Positions 1 to 6,530 of a DNA stretch of 43,619 nt are shown piece after piece. The stretch spans positions 1-43,619 of the forward strand of contig AGAU01000114.1 of the NCBI GenBank assembly GCA_000224765.2. The letters run 5' to 3'. The notes below the pieces were generated by a model that saw nothing but the letters and a program-made list of their open reading frames with translations, did not search any database and was not told where the DNA came from. The position numbers and the translations under genes are program-made. The stretch comes from SAR324 cluster bacterium JCVI-SC AAA005 (lineage in GTDB: Bacteria > SAR324 > NAC60-12). Position 1 is the first letter of the stretch. Each line of letters starts with the position of its first letter.

Positions 1-1
1 T

Positions 2-703
2 GTCAATGATAAGGGGGCATTTGCTAATACGATTGGTGAGGTCAACGAAACCTTCAGTATTCCTGTCTCACCATCTGTAGCAAGCAGTACTACTCAATTA
101 TCGCTGGAGTACGACAACACAATTTTTCTGAATGGAGCCAAGCTTGATTTACTCGCTGCGGCTTGTTATAGAGTTGGACCTAATCCGCTTGGGAAAGAAA
201 AAATTGGTTGTATGCAGACTGATACGCCGTGGCGCTACGACCCTATGTCTCCACTGAATAAATTTGGAACAGACTCCCACAATACCTATACGCAACAGGA
301 TGGAGCCTATCATTATCATGGCAATCCTATGGCCATACACGATTCTTCAGGGCAAACTGCTTCCGGAGTAATTGGATTTGCTGCTGATGGCTTCCCAATT
401 TATGGTCCTTTCATCGATAAAAGTGGAAGCATACGCAGAGTCACTTCGAGCTATGTCCTTAAAAATGGTACGCGGCAAAACCAGTCAGGAGAAGGGGCTT
501 TCCCAGGTGGGACTTATGATGGTACTTACATAGATGATTATGAATACCAAGCCGGCGTTGGAGATTTAGATGAATGCATTGGAGATTTAGATGAATGCAA
601 CGGAATGATGATCAATGGCAGGTATGGTTATTTTGTCACCAGCACCTATCCTTGGATCATGAAGCGCTTCAAAGGAACACCAGACAGCTCCTTCCGGAAA
701 TGA
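2..703 (+). CDS. YHYH-domain secreted-type protein, 5' end outside window
   Basis: The reading frame is open from base 2 with no start, so this is the C-terminal ~233 residues of a longer protein; the first internal ATG (212) cuts into the domain and is not the true start. The signature is clear: GAYHYHGNP, then DGFPIYGP and a C-terminal DLDECNG followed by GYFVTSTYPW, the hallmarks of the YHYH domain, found mainly in exported proteins of marine bacteria. Its biochemical function is not established; His-rich and acidic motifs would suit metal binding, but that is inference. The DLDEC segment is duplicated (GDLDECI then GDLDECN) by a perfect 21-bp tandem repeat. It ends convergently about 97 bp from the lipoyl gene; I see no strong terminator in that gap. 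Confidence 0.85.
   Translation, partial: VNDKGAFANTIGEVNETFSIPVSPSVASSTTQLSLEYDNTIFLNGAKLDLLAAACYRVGPNPLGKEKIGCMQTDTPWRYDPMSPLNKFGTDSHNTYTQQDGAYHYHGNPMAIHDSSGQTASGVIGFAADGFPIYGPFIDKSGSIRRVTSSYVLKNGTRQNQSGEGAFPGGTYDGTYIDDYEYQAGVGDLDECIGDLDECNGMMINGRYGYFVTSTYPWIMKRFKGTPDSSFRK
558..599 (+). repeat. Perfect 21-bp tandem duplication inside the YHYH gene
   Basis: Bases 558-578 and 579-599 are identical copies (unit begins ttggagattt and ends gatgaatgca). The copy is in frame and adds seven residues, giving GDLDECIGDLDECNG where related proteins carry a single DLDECNG. Absence of any divergence suggests a recent slippage or duplication event. Confidence 0.95.
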
Positions 704-800
704 TAGATGAAAAAAATTGTATGATTTAGATCTTCTAATTGTACCGGAGCTTTTCCAGAGGCTTAGCTCTCATTCTATTTTCTGATTGCCGGAAACAAAA

Positions 801-1643
801 CTAATTGGCTTCAGCGCCTTCTAGAATCTGGAATTCCTCCTGCAGACGAGCAATGCCTCCCAATTCTTCTTCTGTCCAAGATCGGCGTTGCCATTGAACG
901 CCAAAAGATTGGGAGAGTGCCTCCAGAAGCACATCCTGTAATTCTCGTTGCGAGAATTGGCTCAAGCACCCGGTGGCTTCCAAAGAGATCATCTCACGAC
1001 GCAATTGTGCAGCCGTTGCGTTACGAAAAATACCTGCAAGCATCGGAATCTGGTCCTGAAGCGGAATGGAACCATGCTGCAGAAAGGAGCGAGAACGTGC
1101 TTGACCAGGGACATACGAACCGCTCGTGATCACTCGCTGGGCGTTGCCAATCACCTTGCGATCCTGTAACAGGATCTCGTAGGCTGCTGGGGCAGAAAAG
1201 CAAACATGAGATTCTATCGGGGCACTGGCTTTTCGCTCCTGTATTTGTGGCTTCAGGCTAATCTCCTCGAAAAACCGGTAGAATCCTTGAGCGATGAGTT
1301 CATAAGTCTCAATCGGCCCACCACAAAATGGAGGTTCCTGCAAACAGCCAATCAGTGAATACGTCAAGTCTCCGCCATGAAGAACAGCGCGTCCTCCTGT
1401 TGTACGACGGAGCACAACGATATTCCGCTGACGACACCAGTCTAAATCAAACTCTTCGTCTAGCATCTCATTACGACCCAAAGACAGTGTCCAGCGATCC
1501 CAGCGATAGAGCCGAAGAGTGGGAACCATTCCTGAATTTTGCTTGCGAAGAAGCCATTCATCAGCTGCCATATTGAAGCTGCCACTACGAGGCTCTTCCT
1601 CTTCGATCAGGTACCAGGAAGGAGTAAGAGTAAGGTCTGTCAT
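801..1643 (-). CDS. lipM: LipM-like octanoyltransferase / lipoate-protein ligase A family
   Basis: A 280-residue BPL/LplA/LipB-fold protein. It should move an octanoyl (or lipoyl) group onto a carrier domain such as GcvH or an E2 subunit, for lipoate cofactor synthesis in the cytoplasm. Visible motifs are RRTTGGRAVLH (about 79-89, acyl/lipoyl-binding loop) and a later CFSAPAAYEI...RKVIGNAQR. Cys148 in the CF motif lies where LipM octanoyltransferases carry their acyl-accepting cysteine (about residue 150 in B. subtilis), and Lys163 matches the conserved lysine. This favours LipM over an ATP-dependent LplA. Its ATG directly abuts the ybaB stop codon (TGA then ATG), implying coupled translation. 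LplA or LipL-type activity cannot be excluded from sequence alone. Confidence 0.75.
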   Translation of the reverse strand: MTDLTLTPSWYLIEEEEPRSGSFNMAADEWLLRKQNSGMVPTLRLYRWDRWTLSLGRNEMLDEEFDLDWCRQRNIVVLRRTTGGRAVLHGGDLTYSLIGCLQEPPFCGGPIETYELIAQGFYRFFEEISLKPQIQERKASAPIESHVCFSAPAAYEILLQDRKVIGNAQRVITSGSYVPGQARSRSFLQHGSIPLQDQIPMLAGIFRNATAAQLRREMISLEATGCLSQFSQRELQDVLLEALSQSFGVQWQRRSWTEEELGGIARLQEEFQILEGAEAN

Positions 1644-1982
1644 TCAGGCCTTTGGGAAGCCAGGCAGGTTCAGGTTGGCTGCAATGTTGCCAAAGTTACC
1701 AAACTGCTGAGTCAGCGCGGTTTGCATCCGCTGCTGTCCTTGGCGAATCCCTTCATTGACAGCAGAGAGCACGAGGTCTTGGAGGGTTTCAGGATCATTC
1801 GGGTCGATCACTTCAGGATCGATTTGTAGGGACTGCGCTTCGAGTTTCCCATTGAAGGTCATCTTGACCATTTCTCCCCCAACAGAAACTTCATAGGTTT
1901 CTTTTGCTAGCTGCTCCTGCTGCTCCTGCATGTTGGTGGAAAGTTCTTGAGCTTTTTTCATCAGCTCGCTCATTTCAAACAT
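1644..1982 (-). CDS. ybaB: YbaB/EbfC family nucleoid-associated protein
   Basis: This 112-residue protein has the typical YbaB size and layout. An amphipathic N-terminal helix rich in Met, Gln and Glu (MSELMKKAQELSTNMQEQQE) is followed by the beta segment ETYEVSVGGEMVKMTFNGK and then DPETLQDLVLSAVNEGIRQ. The family forms dimers that bind DNA without strong sequence specificity. The gene follows dnaX on the same strand after about 58 bp, the usual dnaX-ybaB order. The familiar third member, recR, is absent here; a lipoyl-transfer gene follows instead. It ends in LNLPGFPKA, a Gly/Pro-containing tail common in the family. Confidence 0.9.
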   Translation of the reverse strand: MFEMSELMKKAQELSTNMQEQQEQLAKETYEVSVGGEMVKMTFNGKLEAQSLQIDPEVIDPNDPETLQDLVLSAVNEGIRQGQQRMQTALTQQFGNFGNIAANLNLPGFPKA

Positions 1983-2040
1983 AATCGCTCCTATAAAGGG
2001 TTAGTTCTTGGGTGAATTTTCGCTGGTGTAAACTCGCCCT

Positions 2041-3939
2041 TCAGTGCAGCTCAATATCGTAGACTTCGCTACCGGCAAAGATCTGAAGGATATCCTTCAC
2101 TTGAGCATCCTCACGGGCTTGACTCTCCCGCTGTCTTTTAAGTTCTTGATTCTTCCATTGATCATATTCCTGCAATGTAGTGCCTTCTATTGTCGGCTGA
2201 TCATCTCGCTGAATATCCACTGATCTACCAGCAAACTCCTGCGCCAATTGTTCAAGCTTTGCCTGATGTTCCTTATTGAACAAATCAGGCGGATGCCGAA
2301 ATCGCAGCCGCCAAACATCAGCTTGTAAATCTAAAGGGAGCGCAGTGCGCAGCAACGTACCAATCACCGAGGCGCGATTGTGCACGAATTGTACGAATTC
2401 CTGCCAGTTCAGTGGAGGTTCCTCTGGTTCATCCCGCTGTTCAGATCCAACCTCTAGCCAACTTTCTGAAGACTTTCGCTCCCTGAATTCAGTAGGTTTT
2501 AATGATTGTTGCGGCTCAATGCCGAAATTTGGAGTTTTTTTTTGCTCTAACCCTGTTCCACTGCCTTTTGCTTTGAGCCTTTGGATTGCTGTTTTAGCTA
2601 CAGAAGCACGCTCTTCGAACGATTCGATGGGGAGCTCACTGGATACTGATGGCTCTTCAACAACATGTGGTGGTGAAGCTACGTTGGCAGCTGACGCGTA
2701 GAAACTCGGGTTTGTTGGAGATTTGGTTGGCTGAAATTGATTTGATTGGTCTCTTGTCTTAGCCAATACTGGCCCCGGTGAATCAACTCTTCCATCAACC
2801 TCTTGACGTAATGTGCGAATTTGCTGGAGCATATCTTTCACTCCAACCAGCGGCTGCACAGATGCTAATTGGAGTAACGTCATCTCAAAGCAAATTCGTG
2901 CATGGACACTCCGTTTCATCTGCTCTTCTAGTTGCATCAGCAAATGAAACATCTGTTGCAACTCCCCCTGTGTTGTCAAACTAGCTAACTGACAATACTG
3001 TTCTTGTTCATCCTCTGCAACTTCTGCAAAGCTCAAATCTCCGGATAAAGCCAAGTACAGAGATAGAGTTTTCACCGATTGCAAGAGTTCCTGCAACAGC
3101 TCCTGCAGGTCAAATCCGTGTTGATAGAGTTCCTGAAAGGCCTGCATTGCAGATCCCAATTGCTTACGGAAAAGGCATTCCAACAATTGAAAACGCATGG
3201 AAGCATCCGCAATTCCAAGAATTTGTCTCACCTCAGATTCACTTGCCTGCTCACCGGCAAAGCTTAGTACTTGATCAAGAGATGTCAGAGCGTCCCGCAT
3301 ACCTCCAGTGGCATGACGAGCAATCAATTCCAGTGATTTTGGACTGAGTTGTAAATTTTCCTGTACAGCTGCTTGATTCAGAAATTCTAACATCTGTGGC
3401 AAGGGGATTCGCTGGAAATCATAACGTTGACATCGGGAAAGAATAGTGACCGGCACCTTGTGGGGATCTGTTGTAGCCAGAATAAACTTCACATGGTTCG
3501 GTGGTTCCTCTAGGGTCTTTAGCAAAGCATTGAAAGACTCCAGCGTCAACATATGGGCTTCATCAATGATGTAAACTTTATAGCGACAGCGAGCCGGTGC
3601 GTATTTTACGTTTTCACGAAGTTCCCGAATATTTTCAATTCCACGATTTGAGGCCGCGTCAATCTCGTATACATCAGCAGAAGCATTACTGCTAATTTCC
3701 AGGCAGTTCTCACATGCGTTGCACGGATCAACGTTGTCGGGTTCCAGGCAGTTGAGAGCTTTTGTTAAAATTCTAGCCGCACTGGTTTTTCCTACCCCAC
3801 GAGATCCACTAAATAGAAATGCATGGGCCACTCGGTTGCTACGAATCGCGTTCTGAAGAATTTGCGCAATGACTTCTTGACCGATCAGATCGGAGAACCG
3901 TTGTGGTCGCAGTTTGCGGGCAAGAACAACGTAGGACAT
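2041..3939 (-). CDS. dnaX: DNA polymerase III subunit gamma/tau
   Basis: Clamp-loader ATPase of the replicative polymerase, 632 residues from the ATG at 3939. The start MSYVVLARKLRPQRF is typical. Walker A is GSRGVGKT (about 45-52); zinc-module cysteines are at about 64, 73, 76 and 79; Walker B is IIDEAH (about 124-129); the sensor region is ATTDPHK and the SRC arginine finger is at about 168-170. Residues beyond about 370 form a low-complexity Ser/Pro/Glu/Gln linker and a C-terminal tau-like domain. A longer frame could begin at a GTG (3978), but that codon lies inside the SRP RNA, so the ATG is preferred even though no strong Shine-Dalgarno is visible. I did not find a clear slippery A-run for programmed gamma production. 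Confidence 0.95.
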   Translation of the reverse strand: MSYVVLARKLRPQRFSDLIGQEVIAQILQNAIRSNRVAHAFLFSGSRGVGKTSAARILTKALNCLEPDNVDPCNACENCLEISSNASADVYEIDAASNRGIENIRELRENVKYAPARCRYKVYIIDEAHMLTLESFNALLKTLEEPPNHVKFILATTDPHKVPVTILSRCQRYDFQRIPLPQMLEFLNQAAVQENLQLSPKSLELIARHATGGMRDALTSLDQVLSFAGEQASESEVRQILGIADASMRFQLLECLFRKQLGSAMQAFQELYQHGFDLQELLQELLQSVKTLSLYLALSGDLSFAEVAEDEQEQYCQLASLTTQGELQQMFHLLMQLEEQMKRSVHARICFEMTLLQLASVQPLVGVKDMLQQIRTLRQEVDGRVDSPGPVLAKTRDQSNQFQPTKSPTNPSFYASAANVASPPHVVEEPSVSSELPIESFEERASVAKTAIQRLKAKGSGTGLEQKKTPNFGIEPQQSLKPTEFRERKSSESWLEVGSEQRDEPEEPPLNWQEFVQFVHNRASVIGTLLRTALPLDLQADVWRLRFRHPPDLFNKEHQAKLEQLAQEFAGRSVDIQRDDQPTIEGTTLQEYDQWKNQELKRQRESQAREDAQVKDILQIFAGSEVYDIELH

Positions 3940-3960
3940 GCTAGTAGGGCAGATTGGAGA

Positions 3961-4052
3961 GGCTGAGTTTTGCGGCACATCTACAGGATCTTAGTGCTGC
4001 TTCCGTTAAGACCTGACACGGTTCGAAACTTTCGATTGCGCAAAACCCAACC
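3961..4052 (-). ncRNA. ffs: Signal recognition particle RNA, small bacterial (4.5S) type
   Basis: The minus strand carries the SRP core GTCAGGTC-tetraloop-GGAAGCAGCAC. GTG pairs with CAC below the asymmetric loops. The apical tetraloop is UAAC (bases 4008-4005), closed by U-G, instead of the common GGAA; UAAC fits the known URRC class of SRP tetraloops. A 14-bp terminal helix closes the molecule: 4052-4039 pairs with 3974-3961, including two G-U pairs. That gives a ~92-nt RNA. It lies between tRNA-Ser and dnaX, the same order as in Bacillus. The RNA binds Ffh and targets membrane proteins. End positions are set by the helix and are approximate. Confidence 0.88.
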
Positions 4053-4090
4053 ATTTGCAGCTTCCAACAAGGAAACAGGAGCGGCATAGC

Positions 4091-4180
4091 TGGCGGAAAG
4101 GGAGGGATTCGAACCCTCGGTACGCTCTCACGCACACACGATTTCCAGTCGTGCACCTTCGGCCACTCGGTCACCTTTCC
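4091..4180 (-). tRNA. tRNA-Ser (anticodon GGA)
   Basis: A class II tRNA of 90 nt including an encoded CCA. The acceptor GGAAAGG (4180-4174) pairs with CCTTTCC before discriminator G and CCA (ending at 4091). The anticodon loop reads CTGGAAA, with GGA at 4146-4144, decoding UCC/UCU. A long variable arm and GGTTCGAATCC T-arm are present. Its first 10 nt overlap the end of nuoM, including the stop codon. It lies about 38 nt upstream of ffs. Confidence 0.95.
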
Positions 4181-5751
4181 GCAGAGTGCATACTCTGAGA
4201 TCCAGCAAAATACGAAAAACGCTCTGCGTTTTCAAGTGCTTTTTCCGGAATACCCACAGTCTGCAAAATTGGTCGAACCTGAATCTGCTGGGCATAAAAG
4301 GACACCGTTGGCTCTACCTTGTCAAAGAACATTTGGGGGTACACTCCTAATAAGATAGCTAGCAACGCCAGTGGACTCAACACAACAATTTCACGCAAAC
4401 CCAAATCAGAACGATGGGAATTGGTAGCTGGACCGAAAAGAATACGCTGCACCATCCAGAGCATGTAAATGGCGGCAATCAGGACACCGACAGCTGCAAA
4501 CACTCCAAACCAGAGATTGACCTTTGCTGCACCAATCATTGTCAAGACTTCACCAATGAAGCTGTTGAGTCCAGGCAGACCTATTGATCCCATGCTGAAG
4601 AGAATGAAAAATCCACTAAAGATTGGCATCGTCTTGAGGAGCCCACCGAAACTCCCAATTTCTTGGCTTTCGCTCTTGTGGAGCAGCATTCCAAGACAAA
4701 GAAATAGCGCACTAGTTACGATTGCGTAGTTGACCATCTGCATCAATCCACCCGTTATCCCCTGCTGATTCAGAGCAAATACCCCAAGCAGAATATAACC
4801 CATATGTGAAATGGAAGAATAGGCCATCAAGCGCTTTAGATTCGTCTGTACAATTGCAACTAGGCCACCATAGAGGATGCAAATGAGTGAAAGTATCATC
4901 AGGTAATCACTCAATAAAGCCACCGCTTCTGGATACGTTGGCAACGCAAATCGGAGGAAACCATATGGTCCCAGTTTCATCATGATGGCGGCCATCTCCA
5001 CAGAGCCAATTGTTGGTGCTTGTTCATGGAAAGAAGGCAGCCAACCGTGAAAAGGGAAGAGAGGGATCTTAATTGCGAAGGCCAAGAACATGCCTAGAAA
5101 CAACCAAACCTGAGTAGCTACTGGAATCTCCAATTGATACCAGTCTGTGATCTGAAATGACCAATATCCTACAGACTGATAGAATAATACCGCCGTGTAA
5201 ATCAGAGACACGAGCATCAGTAGTGAACCCCAAACCGTGTAAATGAAGAAACGATTTGCAGCGACCAGACTCTGATTCCGTCCCCAACCTCCAATCAGGA
5301 AATACAGAGGTATCAGCATCAACTCAAAGAACACGTAGAACAAGATTACGTCTAATGCCACAAAGCACCCCAATACGCCACACTGTAGCAAAAGCAGATT
5401 GAGGTTGAACTGCCAAGCTCGGTCCTGCATATTCCAGGAGGCTAGTAAAATCAAGGGCTGCAGCCAGGCTGTTGCCACTAAGAAAAAGAGATTCAGACCA
5501 TCCAGCCCAAGAAAATAATCGATGCCAAATGAACCAATCCAAGTGAAACGCTCGACTAGTTGTAATCCCGCAGTTCCTTCCTGAAAAGCTGTCCAAACGA
5601 ACAAACTAAGGATTGCTGTCACCAAACTACTGGTTACAGCTCCCCACTGTGCTGCGCGTCCCCGGTGCGCATCTCGAAAGGTTAATACTAGGAGCACACC
5701 CAACAAAGGTGAAAACACCAAAAGAGAGAGTAGAGGAAAGGTGGAAGTCAT
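4171..5751 (-). CDS. nuoM: NADH-quinone oxidoreductase subunit M (proton-pumping antiporter-like)
   Basis: This 526-residue polytopic membrane protein of complex I has about 14 hydrophobic segments. Diagnostic motifs are FFELMLIPLYFLIGGWG with the conserved TM5 glutamate (Glu143), FAIKIPLFPFHGWLP with the TM7 lysine (Lys228), then EMAAIMMKLGPYGFLRF and SSISHMGY. Length and motifs match NuoM/NdhD rather than NuoL or NuoN. It stands alone: no nuoL, nuoN or other nuo gene is adjacent. Instead an outer-membrane-like gene lies upstream (89-bp gap) and tRNA-Ser overlaps its 3' end by 10 bp. Either the nuo genes are scattered in this genome or this is a second antiporter-like subunit; the intact Glu and Lys suggest function. 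Confidence 0.92.
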   Translation of the reverse strand: MTSTFPLLSLLVFSPLLGVLLVLTFRDAHRGRAAQWGAVTSSLVTAILSLFVWTAFQEGTAGLQLVERFTWIGSFGIDYFLGLDGLNLFFLVATAWLQPLILLASWNMQDRAWQFNLNLLLLQCGVLGCFVALDVILFYVFFELMLIPLYFLIGGWGRNQSLVAANRFFIYTVWGSLLMLVSLIYTAVLFYQSVGYWSFQITDWYQLEIPVATQVWLFLGMFLAFAIKIPLFPFHGWLPSFHEQAPTIGSVEMAAIMMKLGPYGFLRFALPTYPEAVALLSDYLMILSLICILYGGLVAIVQTNLKRLMAYSSISHMGYILLGVFALNQQGITGGLMQMVNYAIVTSALFLCLGMLLHKSESQEIGSFGGLLKTMPIFSGFFILFSMGSIGLPGLNSFIGEVLTMIGAAKVNLWFGVFAAVGVLIAAIYMLWMVQRILFGPATNSHRSDLGLREIVVLSPLALLAILLGVYPQMFFDKVEPTVSFYAQQIQVRPILQTVGIPEKALENAERFSYFAGSQSMHSAER

Positions 5752-5840
5752 GTAGAAGCTAATCTCAAGTTCGTCTAAATAGAGTTGTGTGTTGGAGTTG
5801 CCAGATTCTAGGACAACCCATCACGAAGGCAAGCCAGAAG

Positions 5841-6530
5841 CTACAACGCATAGAAGTAGTCAAAGTAAATCGTATGCACCTGACTTCTGGGTAAAATTGG
5901 GTCGTGTTCAGAAATGCCTATCGTTGACAGGTGAAAGCTTAATGTAAATCGATAGCTCAGTAGCAAACTGGGCACTGCAAACCAGCCCAGACCACCACCA
6001 AAAACGAGTGAACTTTCATCCACGTAAGTTTTGGTTTGATCCTCAGCAATTGGACGAATCTGGGCAAATTGGAAACCACTTCCGTAGTGACTCCACCATC
6101 GCGATGAAAGTGGAGTCGCCCACCAATACCAGACGTTATTTTGAATGACTTCCAGCGAGTTGTAGTTTTTTCCTTGGTATTGAATCTCTTTTGAAATAGA
6201 GACTGGGCTGATTTGTCGCTCATATTCAAGGGTTCTCTTAGGTTCCACATAGCTAATATGAAAACCAATACCATTCGCCGTACTATCACCAAAAGTTCTC
6301 GTCTGTCCGTCATTAAAGGTAAAATCCAATCGACGAAATCCCACCCCGAAGCTGACACCACGACCACGGGTTCTGTAGGATTCTGAAAACATGTCTGGTT
6401 TTGGTGACAACTTACGAGTCTCCATACTCCGCTCCAGCATCTCTGGATAATCTTCAGGATCTACCTGACCCAAAGTAAAAGTTGGTAACAATCCTCCGAG
6501 CAGCAATAAGCACAAAGCACGTCGAGACAT
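5841..6530 (-). CDS. Hypothetical exported protein, outer-membrane barrel-like, coupled to lptD
   Basis: I do not recognise the family. The 229-residue product begins with a signal peptide (MSRRALCLLLLGGLLPTFTLG, cleavage probably before QVDPEDY). After a charged stretch come alternating polar and hydrophobic strands (GVSFGVGFRRLDFTF, GIGFHISYVEP, VFGGGLGWFAV, LLLSYRFTLSFHL), ending YFDYFYAL. This pattern suits a small 8-10-stranded outer-membrane beta-barrel. Its ATG overlaps the lptD stop codon by one base (TGATG), so translation is probably coupled to lptD. A role linked to LPS export or the outer membrane is inference from that position. Confidence 0.7.
   Translation of the reverse strand: MSRRALCLLLLGGLLPTFTLGQVDPEDYPEMLERSMETRKLSPKPDMFSESYRTRGRGVSFGVGFRRLDFTFNDGQTRTFGDSTANGIGFHISYVEPKRTLEYERQISPVSISKEIQYQGKNYNSLEVIQNNVWYWWATPLSSRWWSHYGSGFQFAQIRPIAEDQTKTYVDESSLVFGGGLGWFAVPSLLLSYRFTLSFHLSTIGISEHDPILPRSQVHTIYFDYFYAL

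Noticed and set aside
212..703. ATG at 212 as start of the YHYH gene
   Set aside because: The frame is open to base 2 and homologous-looking sequence precedes it; the gene is truncated by the window edge.
3940..3978. GTG-started longer dnaX
   Set aside because: The extension runs into the SRP RNA 3' region and lacks a ribosome site; the ATG gives the normal DnaX N-terminus.
3941..4174. A 77-codon minus-strand frame across tRNA-Ser and ffs
   Set aside because: It is antisense-free but made wholly of the two RNA genes; coding is not credible.
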